The notes under the pieces were generated by a model, which was given only the letters and a program-made list of their open reading frames with translations, was not told where the DNA came from and made no database searches. Both the position numbers and the translations under genes were made by a program. DNA of 64,000 bases from JABDMH01 sp965222645 (lineage in GTDB: Bacteria > Bacteroidota > Bacteroidia > Chitinophagales > Saprospiraceae), in the NCBI GenBank assembly GCA_965222645.1, contig OZ244968.1, forward strand, positions 3,596,001 through 3,660,000. Direction: 5' to 3'. Positions 27,013 to 35,187 of this stretch are shown here, in pieces. Within the stretch, counting starts at the first letter, position 1. The number at the start of each line of letters is the position of its first letter.

Positions 27013-28431
27013 TTAGTACTTCAGCCGCACTAGCTTGAGCTTTTTGCCCCGTACACTGGGTACAACAAGCTCATCCGGACCAGTCTGAACGGCATTTTTT
27101 ATTTGCAGCCTGAGTTTGAGATTATCGGTACTCATAAGGCTTCTGCGAGTGATATCACCTGCTCCATTTAAGATATATTCACTTACGGTATTCTCATTCC
27201 TGATTTCGTCATTATACAAGATCCTCAGAAAGGAGGGATTCCTAAAAAGGAAATATGATGAATAAGCGGCCTGATCGTCATTGGAATACTGCTTCTTAGG
27301 AAGTAGCTTTTGCCAGTGAGGTGTTCCGTCAGGATGGATCGAAACCAGGACAAGGTCTTCGTAATAGTAATCAACCGAAAACCTGGTAGAACCATAATAA
27401 TCTCTTCTGCCCCCATAGGCCAATCTCTCGTATTCTTTATTTTCCTCTGCCAGCATAATCAAGCCACCGTCCTGCCTAAGTATGATATCCTGCACGTCCA
27501 GGTTGTACAAAGTCTCCTTTTTCGGGTTGTATTTTCCATGGAAATCTGCTACCAGCTCTTCGTTATAATCTACTTTTGATATGCTGACATTTGCGATATC
27601 CTGGGCGTTAATCGTGATGTGAAAGATACCATCGGTATCACCGGCCTGGCGATCTGAATGCAATCCCAGAATAACCACATTGTCATTCACATTATCGTAT
27701 TTAAAAAAAGCATCATATGTAATAAAGTCGGATAGAGGAAGAGAGCTCGATACAAACGACTGGTCATTATGATCAAACCTGAAGACTTCAATGGAGTGAT
27801 CTTTTTTTCTGAAACGTGTATTGTTTCGCTCGAAGACAACAAACATAGTCCCTTCGTTTGTCAATAGGGTTTTTCTGTAGTCTTCTCTAAAATTGATGTT
27901 GCCGAAATCAAAATCTGCAGTCCACATCAAGCGCCTTTCGTCCAGATGGTATGCAAAAGCACTCACAATCCGCTCATTTTCGACCTCGGTCATCAGAAAC
28001 ACATTGCGATCTTCTGATTTCACAAACCGAAATCGAGGCCTAATCAAGCCCTTTTTGATGATCACAATTGTATCTGTAAACTGAAGCTGCACACTGGGAT
28101 TGTATTCACGCACAATAATCGCCATGGAATCTTTCCATTCATTGGAATAGATAACATTAAACCGGTCGCGTTGACCCACCACGTTTATGATTCTCGATCG
28201 TCTGCTATCCAGTTTTTCCTCTATCATCCACGCCGATGACATCTTCTCGTTGTAAGCATGGATGTCAAACTCATTGACACCGTCCCTTACGATAAGCAGA
28301 TGGTCACCCACTTTGCCAAGGATATCATATATAAATTCGGTACGTAGATTGATCTCATCTGAAACGGTGATGATCTGACCATTGACCATTGAGTAAAGGG
28401 TGAAAAGGAGGAATGTGATTAGATGCTTCAT
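27013..28431 (-). CDS. Secreted protein of unknown function, 472 residues
   Basis: From the ATG at 28431 the protein has a signal peptide (KHLITFLLFTLYSMVNGQ). The mature part is rich in short beta-strand-like segments with repeated aromatic and acidic pairs (for example EKMSSAWMIEEKL and ERRLMWTADFDFG), which suggests a propeller-like fold, but no family is recognised. There is no C-terminal sorting domain. An upstream TTG would add 13 residues before the signal and is less likely. It is convergent with the small T9SS-like gene and divergent from the aspartoacylase-like gene. Confidence 0.6.
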   Translation of the reverse strand: MKHLITFLLFTLYSMVNGQIITVSDEINLRTEFIYDILGKVGDHLLIVRDGVNEFDIHAYNEKMSSAWMIEEKLDSRRSRIINVVGQRDRFNVIYSNEWKDSMAIIVREYNPSVQLQFTDTIVIIKKGLIRPRFRFVKSEDRNVFLMTEVENERIVSAFAYHLDERRLMWTADFDFGNINFREDYRKTLLTNEGTMFVVFERNNTRFRKKDHSIEVFRFDHNDQSFVSSSLPLSDFITYDAFFKYDNVNDNVVILGLHSDRQAGDTDGIFHITINAQDIANVSISKVDYNEELVADFHGKYNPKKETLYNLDVQDIILRQDGGLIMLAEENKEYERLAYGGRRDYYGSTRFSVDYYYEDLVLVSIHPDGTPHWQKLLPKKQYSNDDQAAYSSYFLFRNPSFLRILYNDEIRNENTVSEYILNGAGDITRRSLMSTDNLKLRLQIKNAVQTGPDELVVPSVRGKKLKLVRLKY

Positions 28432-28538
28432 TACAGCTATGAAAATACTACAAGTTTTCTGTCTTGTCAACCGAAAGCCAGCGGATTGGTGCCAGGGTGT
28501 ACGATCAAAGTTTTGTCTTTGCTAAATTCGTGGCCACC

Positions 28539-29447
28539 ATGAAGCGCAAGATAGGAGAATATACTCAGGGCAAACCAGGACCGTTATTGATCTGCGTAGG
28601 AGGATTGCATGGTAACGAATGGGCAGGTATACAAGCATTGGATCTGATCATGAAGATGCTTGAAGTGGAACCAATTACAAATCCGGGGTTCCGGTTTTTC
28701 GGTAAGATCATTGCCTTATCCGGCAACTTGCCAGCATTGAAGGTTAAAAAGAGATTTATTCATCGTGACCTCAATCGCATCTGGTCACCACGCCATTTTA
28801 GAAACCCCGGCAATGAGGTAGAATTCGGCGAACTTGTTTCGCTGAAAAAGCTGATTGACCAGTATGTACTCGACTGGGGTGGTAATTCGGTTTACATACT
28901 GGATCTACATACTACAACTGCTGAAGGAGGAATCTTCCTTTTGCCAACGGTGAAAGAATCGAGTATTGCTATTGCCGAGACTATGCACGCTCCGGTGATT
29001 TTAGGACTGGTAGAACGTCTTGGCGGCACGATGATCAGGCATTATTCCAAGAGGGAAGATGTCGACATTACCGGGTTGGTGTTTGAGGCTGGACAGCACG
29101 ATGATCCACTTTCCGTAAATCGAGCTATAGCGGCGATTACCAACTGCATGCGATCGATCGGAATTGTCTGCGAAGAGGATATCGAAAACCGGCATGATCA
29201 ACTGCTTGTCGACTATTCAAAAGGGCTGCCCAAGGTGGCGAAGTTGCTATACGTACATCAAATACGACCCGATGATGACTTTATCATGATTAAGGGCTTT
29301 AGAAACTTCGATCCGGTTAAAAAGGGAGACGTCCTGGCTCGAGATAATCATGGGACAATAGTAGCTAAGGAAAATGGATTGATGTTGATGCCGCACTACC
29401 AAACCCTGGGTGATGATGGGTTTTTTATTGTCGAAAAAATTAGATAA
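28539..29447 (+). CDS. Succinylglutamate desuccinylase/aspartoacylase family zinc hydrolase
   Basis: The 302-residue protein has the M14-like zinc site of the AstE/AspA family: GGLHGNEWAG near residue 23 (His and Glu ligands), FIHRDLNRIW near 75, and ILDLHTTTAEGG near 125, with the third His ligand. VFEAGQHDD further on fits the catalytic glutamate region. The family removes acyl groups from amino acids; the substrate is unknown. The ATG at 28539 gives the usual family N-terminus (KIGEYTQGKPGPLLI). A TTG at 28464 is possible but unsupported. A cupin gene follows after 2 bp. Confidence 0.85.
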   Translation: MKRKIGEYTQGKPGPLLICVGGLHGNEWAGIQALDLIMKMLEVEPITNPGFRFFGKIIALSGNLPALKVKKRFIHRDLNRIWSPRHFRNPGNEVEFGELVSLKKLIDQYVLDWGGNSVYILDLHTTTAEGGIFLLPTVKESSIAIAETMHAPVILGLVERLGGTMIRHYSKREDVDITGLVFEAGQHDDPLSVNRAIAAITNCMRSIGIVCEEDIENRHDQLLVDYSKGLPKVAKLLYVHQIRPDDDFIMIKGFRNFDPVKKGDVLARDNHGTIVAKENGLMLMPHYQTLGDDGFFIVEKIR

Positions 29448-29449
29448 AA

Positions 29450-29797
29450 ATGAAATATATCTTTTTGGATCATATGAAAGAGCAGGAATTGTATCCCGGG
29501 TTTCTGGCTCGGATTATTCACACCGACTTGCAGAGCATCTCTTATGTAAGATGCCTGGAGGGAGCGGTCCTCCCTCCCCACAAACACACCGAAGAGCAGG
29601 TGTTAAACCTGATCAGCGGAGACATGGAGGTCACTGTCGAGGGAGAGACCAGGAGATGCGCACCGGGCTCAGTCATACATATTCCGTCTAATGCAATCCA
29701 TACGGTAACGGCAATTACAGAATGTCTTGCAATAGATATATTTTCACCCGTACGGGATAAGTATCTCAGCATGGGTATCCGTACAGATAAGCTTTGA
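29450..29797 (+). CDS. Cupin domain protein
   Basis: The 115-residue protein is a single small cupin. LPPHKHTEEQVLNLISGDME holds cupin motif 1 with the two His and the Gln/Glu ligands, and IHIPSNAIHTV holds motif 2 with the third His. The metal and the substrate are not identifiable. It is two bases after the aspartoacylase-like gene and is followed by a clear terminator, so the two form a short operon. Confidence 0.85.
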   Translation: MKYIFLDHMKEQELYPGFLARIIHTDLQSISYVRCLEGAVLPPHKHTEEQVLNLISGDMEVTVEGETRRCAPGSVIHIPSNAIHTVTAITECLAIDIFSPVRDKYLSMGIRTDKL

Positions 29798-29805
29798 GAT
29801 AAAAA

Positions 29806-29836
29806 AAACCCACAGTAGAAACTGTGGGTTTTTCTT
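29806..29836. terminator. Bidirectional intrinsic terminator
   Basis: AAACCCACAGT (29806-29816), loop AGAA, ACTGTGGGTTT (29821-29831) form a perfect 11-bp stem, with T residues after it and A residues before it. It lies between the 3' ends of the cupin gene and the convergent OmpA gene and should stop transcripts from both sides. Confidence 0.9.
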
Positions 29837-29850
29837 AGGAATATCTTTTC

Positions 29851-30639
29851 TTAAGATCCCTTTTCCTTATGCATTTGATAGAGTTTTCCGATCTGAGGAA
29901 CGATAATTACTTCAGATCTTCTATTAGCTGCCCGGGTTGCGGTAGACGTAGGATCATCGGTCACTTTAGGATGGTATTCACCCTTTCCAGCAGCAGTTAA
30001 TTGCTTGGGATTTACACCCATGGAGATCAGCTTTCTCACGATGGCCACTGAGCGGGCGACACTGAGATCCCAATTATCTTGATATCGAGCTGTATTAATC
30101 GGCCTATCGTCTGTGTGCCCTTCGATTATCAGATTCATATTTGGTGTTTTCTTCAGCATATCAGCCAATTCTTCCAGTGTGCTATTGTCCTCAGCATTCA
30201 GTCTTGAGGATCCAGTGGCAAAATTTATCGGATCTTCCAGATCGAGGTAGAGCATGTCCTCGAGCTCGGTGATTCTCTGCCCACTCTCGGAGACTGCTTT
30301 TTCGACATCAGAAAATGCATTAGAGATTTCATCCCGCAAAACATTGATTTGAGCTTGTTTATCTTCTACTGATTTGTTTACAGCAGCTACTTTGTCCTCG
30401 GTGCTCTGCAACTGCGATTCTACCATTCCTACTTTTTTGGTCAATTCCTCCTTCTCTGACACAAGGGTGTTTTTGTCTTCTTCCAGCATGTCGACTTTCT
30501 TTTCGAGGTTAGAAAGTGATTCGGCCAAGCTTGCTTTTTCCTCTTCCAGGGCTGTAAATTTCTTTTTGCTTACGCATGAGGTCATGGCAACAGATGCGAT
30601 CAAAATTCCAAGTGTTAAGCTCTTAAAGTTCATTTTCAT
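29851..30639 (-). CDS. OmpA family lipoprotein with coiled-coil linker
   Basis: The 262-residue protein has a lipoprotein signal with the acylated cysteine at C22 (SVAMTSC). A long coiled coil (about residues 28-125, rich in Glu, Lys and Leu heptads) follows, and then an OmpA/MotB peptidoglycan-binding domain, seen as INFATGSSRLNAED, IIEGHTDDRPIN, NWDLSVARSVAIVRKLI and NRRSEVIIVP. It most likely tethers the outer membrane to the cell wall. The second methionine (residue 3) could also be the start. It is transcribed towards the terminator shared with the cupin gene. Confidence 0.92.
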   Translation of the reverse strand: MKMNFKSLTLGILIASVAMTSCVSKKKFTALEEEKASLAESLSNLEKKVDMLEEDKNTLVSEKEELTKKVGMVESQLQSTEDKVAAVNKSVEDKQAQINVLRDEISNAFSDVEKAVSESGQRITELEDMLYLDLEDPINFATGSSRLNAEDNSTLEELADMLKKTPNMNLIIEGHTDDRPINTARYQDNWDLSVARSVAIVRKLISMGVNPKQLTAAGKGEYHPKVTDDPTSTATRAANRRSEVIIVPQIGKLYQMHKEKGS

Positions 30640-30834
30640 TTCTGTTTTTATGAATTTGTTGCAAAGTAATGAAAAATCTTCTTAATTACGGCACTGCTGA
30701 GGACCAATAAGCACAGATAATCTTGCTGATCTCCATGGGTTTACATTTGGATCTGTCTCATATGATAAAGACAAAACATTGGGATATAAACACGATAGTT
30801 TTTTCTATTTTCCACCCGGATAACTGAGATCCAT

Positions 30835-32622
30835 ATGCCGGGCCTTTTGAAAAGTTTCATATTTACTTTGTTGGTCGGCACAACCATTGTGTACAGCAAT
30901 CAATTGTTGGATTATTTCCACCACAGCCGGTTTTTGTTTTTCGGTAGTGTGATCGGAGTCTTCTCTTTTCTGATGTTCTTTAAGAACGAGCTGATCAATC
31001 TTCGTATCACCCGTCTAACCATTATATTGATTACCTTCTGCATTATTTCTTTCCTTTCTGTCTTATGGGCTCAGGAAAAAACTGAAGCGTGGTTTGTTAG
31101 TTTGAAAGCCTTGGAGATGTTGTCGATATATTTCCTTTGCCGGATTGCTTTCGAAAGAGTGCAAACTGAAATTCTACTGAATCGAATACGAGGACTTTCT
31201 CTGGGCTTTACAATCGTGATTTTATCAATAGTGACTTACGAGGTATCGGCACTTTACCTTGATACCGGTGTCGACAATGAAGGCCTTTACGATTTACAGG
31301 TACTCTACGGACATAAATCATTTATTGCCGCTTTTATTTTTCTATTAATACCAATTAATCTCCTTGGCAAACCCGGAGAAATATTTAATTGGAAAATATT
31401 GCCGGTGGTGTTATGGCAGACAATTGTGATTTTATTAATTCAGAGTCGCAGCATGTACCTTGCGCTTTTTGTCGGATTTTTAATCCTGGGTTATTATTTG
31501 TTCAGTGTTAGAAGTCGATTGCAACAGGTCTTTGGGAAAGGCAAAATTATCGGTGCAGGCATCGTGTGCATTTTGTTTTTTTCGCTTCTGCTGTCCAGTG
31601 AGGGATTCCGGGAGCGACTTAATCCAACCTTATATTTTAAATCCCAGACTGCAACTGAACGTCAACTGGTTTGGATTAAATCAATTCCACTTATCCGGGA
31701 CAATTTTTTGACTGGCGTGGGTGCAGGTAATTGGAAAATTGAATTCCCAGGATATGGGGTAGATGGTTCATACAGAATGCAAGATCAGAATGTGTTTTTT
31801 ACACGAATGCATAATGACTTTTTGGAAATTTTTGCCGAATTGGGAATCTTTGGACTGGTTTCATACATGCTTCTATTTGCAATGGTGCTGTACTTATTGC
31901 ATCTTGGCAAGAAGGATAGTCCCTGGATAAGTCGAATATTGTTAGTTGGGATTGTGGGGTTCTTAATTTCTTCATTGATTGATTTTCCTCGAGAAAGAAT
32001 TGCGTTTCTTATCATGTTGGGATTTTACATTGCCCTTATCGAAAAGTTATTCGAAACGCATCACATCTTTCAAAATAATACCTGGGGAACTAAATCCTTG
32101 TTTGTAATCATGCTGCTTGGTTCTGCATTTATTCTATACACCGGATACCACCGGTATCGCGGTGAACGTTTTACAAAAATAATGTTAAAAGCCCGTGATG
32201 ATCGAAAATGGGATGCAGTGATCGACTACTCTTCTAAGGCAAAAAATTTTTTTCATAAAATGGATCCATCTTCTATTCCCATTGATTTTCACAAGGGTTT
32301 AGCTCATTACCAGAGGGGTGAGTCAGTTGAGGCTGAAAAATCGTTTCTCAAGGCTCATTCCATTTGCCCGTATAATTTTCATGTGTTGAATAATTTGGCC
32401 ACTATTGATCTGGAAAGAAATAATTACAATAAAGCCGCAGGTTGGTTGAAGGAAGCATTAAGAATAAACCCACGATTTGTGGATGCCCTTTACAATTTGT
32501 CATATTGTTACACAAGGCAGGGAAAATATGATGAGGCTTTGCAAGTTTTGGAAAGTGTGCCTGGAGACCCTGAGAAGAAAGTTCTTTATCGTCGGCAGAT
32601 TTTGGCTGAAATGAAAAATTAG
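30835..32622 (+). CDS. O-antigen ligase family membrane protein with C-terminal TPR repeats
   Basis: The 595-residue protein has about eleven membrane segments in its first 430 residues. Between them lies the Wzy_C/WaaL-type loop with TATERQLVWIKSIPLIRDNF, GVGAGNW and RMHNDFLEIFAELGIFGL, where the Arg and His are the residues linked to ligase activity in the family. The last 130 residues contain about three TPR units (for example NFHVLNNLATIDLERNNYNK). Such ligases move a lipid-linked glycan to lipid A core or to protein. The TPR tail suggests a protein partner. Confidence 0.87.
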   Translation: MPGLLKSFIFTLLVGTTIVYSNQLLDYFHHSRFLFFGSVIGVFSFLMFFKNELINLRITRLTIILITFCIISFLSVLWAQEKTEAWFVSLKALEMLSIYFLCRIAFERVQTEILLNRIRGLSLGFTIVILSIVTYEVSALYLDTGVDNEGLYDLQVLYGHKSFIAAFIFLLIPINLLGKPGEIFNWKILPVVLWQTIVILLIQSRSMYLALFVGFLILGYYLFSVRSRLQQVFGKGKIIGAGIVCILFFSLLLSSEGFRERLNPTLYFKSQTATERQLVWIKSIPLIRDNFLTGVGAGNWKIEFPGYGVDGSYRMQDQNVFFTRMHNDFLEIFAELGIFGLVSYMLLFAMVLYLLHLGKKDSPWISRILLVGIVGFLISSLIDFPRERIAFLIMLGFYIALIEKLFETHHIFQNNTWGTKSLFVIMLLGSAFILYTGYHRYRGERFTKIMLKARDDRKWDAVIDYSSKAKNFFHKMDPSSIPIDFHKGLAHYQRGESVEAEKSFLKAHSICPYNFHVLNNLATIDLERNNYNKAAGWLKEALRINPRFVDALYNLSYCYTRQGKYDEALQVLESVPGDPEKKVLYRRQILAEMKN

Positions 32623-32674
32623 ATAGATTTTAGCCAAACAGCAATGGAAACTAAGGACGGAATAGAAGTGATTC

Positions 32675-33310
32675 ATGCCATTACTTAAAATAACAGAAAG
32701 ACCTGGAGATATTTCATTTGCCATCTGGCAGATCCGGGAAAGCGACAACTACTTTCTCAACCTCCTTAATCTCAATGACATAGAAGTATCCTTCGTGAAT
32801 TCATTAAAAGGTAGGAGAAAGACAGAATGGCTTGCAAGCCGGTGGGTATGGAATCTACTTACTCAGGACAGCGACCACAGTGTCATCGTCAAAGATGAAT
32901 TTGGTAAGCCGAGGATAAAAGATTCTGATTGGCATATGTCGATAAGCCACACAAAGGGATATGCAGCTGTAATTACGGCACCATTATTGGTTGGAATAGA
33001 TATTCAAACAAGGGTCCGGAAAATCTTTAGAATTGGACCCAAATTTTTGCATGAAATGGAGTACGAACAAGTTCAACTTTGTGCCAGACCGCTGGATCAT
33101 CTACATGTCTACTGGGGAGCCAAGGAGTGTCTGTATAAAGCTTATGGCAGGCGTGAAATTAGTTTTAGGAAACACTTGAGAGTAAAGTCATTTAACCTGG
33201 AGACAGCAACCACTGAAGGTGTAATCATAAAAGAATCACCTATTCATTTCAAAATCAATTTCGAAATTAGCAAGGAATTTATTCTTGTGTATGCAAGTCA
33301 AAAGCTATGA
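32675..33310 (+). CDS. 4'-phosphopantetheinyl transferase superfamily protein
   Basis: The 211-residue protein is Sfp-type: MSISHTKGYAAV (near residue 89), VGIDIQ (D109) and WGAKECLYKAYG (K150, E151) are the substrate and magnesium-binding motifs. It would attach phosphopantetheine from CoA to carrier-protein serines. No carrier protein, polyketide or peptide synthetase gene is visible in the window. Its stop overlaps the start of the next gene by four bases (ATGA). Confidence 0.87.
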   Translation: MPLLKITERPGDISFAIWQIRESDNYFLNLLNLNDIEVSFVNSLKGRRKTEWLASRWVWNLLTQDSDHSVIVKDEFGKPRIKDSDWHMSISHTKGYAAVITAPLLVGIDIQTRVRKIFRIGPKFLHEMEYEQVQLCARPLDHLHVYWGAKECLYKAYGRREISFRKHLRVKSFNLETATTEGVIIKESPIHFKINFEISKEFILVYASQKL

Positions 33311-33747
33311 AAAAATTTGGCCTATTTTTTTTGTTTACAGTGACAATTTGGTCATGTTCAAATAATAATTCAACTCCTGGAATTTCGTCGGAGGAAGCGG
33401 AAATAAATCTTCCATCGGAATTTGAGACGTTCTATGATCGATTTCATAACGACACGAATTATCAAATAGAGCACATTATATTTCCATTGAGTGGACTCCC
33501 TGCAAATGCGGATACTTTAATCGACAGAAATGCCTTCAGATGGAATCGTGAAGATTGGAAATGGCACAGACCAATGGATGAAAATTTGAGTGGTTATGAC
33601 CGACAGTGGAGTGTTGTAAGTGACGATTTAATAATCGAAACAATAGAGAGTAATAAAGCTGCCTTTGGAATGATGCGTCGATTTGCAAGAATGGACAATC
33701 GCTGGATGTTGATCTATTATGCTGCTATGAATCCTATTCAGAAATAA
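33307..33747 (+). CDS. Small hypothetical lipoprotein, coupled to the phosphopantetheinyl transferase gene
   Basis: The 146-residue protein has a lipoprotein signal with the cysteine at C17 (FTVTIWSC). The mature part is polar with many Asn, Asp and Trp residues (NREDWKWHRPMDENLSGYDR) and is probably a small beta fold. A middle segment, ETFYDRFHNDTNYQIEHI, resembles DUF4348-like proteins, but I am not sure of this. The four-base overlap with the previous gene shows co-expression. Confidence 0.65.
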   Translation: MKKFGLFFLFTVTIWSCSNNNSTPGISSEEAEINLPSEFETFYDRFHNDTNYQIEHIIFPLSGLPANADTLIDRNAFRWNREDWKWHRPMDENLSGYDRQWSVVSDDLIIETIESNKAAFGMMRRFARMDNRWMLIYYAAMNPIQK

Positions 33748-33908
33748 TGCGTGATTCCCAGATTTAAGGATCTCTCTGTACTAGACTCCCCGGATGTCAC
33801 ATTGCATTATGCCACATGTGAAGGTTAGTCCCAAGTGCGCGGACAAGTGCCACCTCAATAGACTGACGGAAGATCCAAAAAGACGATCGAATTATTGATT
33901 TGAGATTC

Positions 33909-34091
33909 CTAAAATACTTTCTCCCTAGCCTGACTCAGAAAAGTAAAGCATATCCCTGCAATCATCAAAGAAAGGGCACCGTAAAATGGATTATTACGAC
34001 TATCGAGAACGATGACATCCAGTAGATCCATAATACCGATTGCAGCACCGATTATAAACAGGAGTAAACCTATGATCCAAAGATATTTCAT
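33909..34091 (-). CDS. Small two-helix membrane protein
   Basis: The 60-residue frame begins MKYLWIIGLLLFIIGAAIG, and a second hydrophobic segment (ALSLMIAGICFTFLSQA) follows after a polar loop with several Asp residues. This is a typical small Bacteroidota inner-membrane protein. No function can be given. It is isolated, with 130-160 bp free on either side. Confidence 0.55.
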   Translation of the reverse strand: MKYLWIIGLLLFIIGAAIGIMDLLDVIVLDSRNNPFYGALSLMIAGICFTFLSQAREKVF

Positions 34092-34221
34092 GGGCGAATA
34101 TTTCGTTTTTTTCCAATCCAGTAGTTAAAAAATCAAACCGGGACAGGTCATGGATTGGTAGAAGCCATGGTTTACGAAGGCAAAAATACTGATTTTCAGG
34201 AGAATTCCTAAATTTCCCTTT

Positions 34222-35187
34222 TCAGTAATGCCTTTCTAATAAGAGATATTTTTTTACATAATCTGAAATTCCACTTTCTAATGATGTGAAATTGGCGACA
34301 TATCCTGAAATTCTTAATTTACTTATATCCGCTTGCGTATAGTATTGATATTTTTCCCTAATATCTTCCGGAGTATCAATAAAGGATATCGACAAAGGCT
34401 TTTCCAACGCTTCGAATGTAGCCTTCACAAGATCCACAAATGTGCGCGCATTCCCGGTACCCACGTTATACAAACCAGATGGTGGATTTTGGCGCATGCA
34501 ATAGCAACATATTTTCAAGACATCTTTTACGTAAATAAAATCCCGGCATTGATGACCATCCTCCACACCCTCCTTATGTGATTTGAATAGCTTCATTTCC
34601 CCTGTTTCACCGATCTGATTTACTGCGTGAAAGATCACACTGGCCATCCTTCCCTTGTGGTATTCATTGGGTCCGTAGACATTAAAAAACTTCAATCCAT
34701 GCCATTGGGGTGGAGCTTTACTCTGGTTAAGTACCCAGTGATCAAATGTGTTTTTAGACACGGCATATGGATTCAATGGCTTGAGATGCCGGACAATATC
34801 ATGATCATCCTTGTAGCCGTATGCGCCATCACCGTATGTAGCTGCACTGGAAGCATAGGTAAGGGGGATCTTATAGCCGGTGCACTTCCGCCAGAGGCTC
34901 TTGCTGTATTCCAGGTTGAGTAGTTTAAACACCTCTTCGTCAGAGTCCGTAGTATCTGTTCGGGCCCCCAGGTGAAAAATGTGACCAACGCGCGAATGAT
35001 TGTTGTCAAGCCAATTTGAGAAATCATTGCGATGCACAAGCCCGGAAATCTTCTTGTTTTGGAGATTAGCAATTTTTTTTTCATCACTGAAATCATCTAC
35101 TGCAATTACACTATCAATTCCCTGATCATTGAGAAACCGAATAAGACAACTCCCGATAAAGCCGGCAGATCCAGTCACTGCAATCAT
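34222..35187 (-). CDS. hldD: ADP-L-glycero-D-manno-heptose 6-epimerase
   Basis: From the ATG at 35187 the protein has 321 residues. It is an extended SDR with MIAVTGSAGFIGSCLIRFL at the N-terminus, HLGARTDTTD, the catalytic YAVSK pair (in NPYAVSKNTFD) and FFNVYGPNEYHKGRMASV, which mark HldD/RfaD. It epimerises ADP-D-glycero-D-manno-heptose for LPS inner core. The ATG overlaps the gcvP stop by four bases (ATGA), so its translation is coupled to a glycine-metabolism gene. An alternative start 13 codons upstream has no family support. Confidence 0.9.
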   Translation of the reverse strand: MIAVTGSAGFIGSCLIRFLNDQGIDSVIAVDDFSDEKKIANLQNKKISGLVHRNDFSNWLDNNHSRVGHIFHLGARTDTTDSDEEVFKLLNLEYSKSLWRKCTGYKIPLTYASSAATYGDGAYGYKDDHDIVRHLKPLNPYAVSKNTFDHWVLNQSKAPPQWHGLKFFNVYGPNEYHKGRMASVIFHAVNQIGETGEMKLFKSHKEGVEDGHQCRDFIYVKDVLKICCYCMRQNPPSGLYNVGTGNARTFVDLVKATFEALEKPLSISFIDTPEDIREKYQYYTQADISKLRISGYVANFTSLESGISDYVKKYLLLERHY

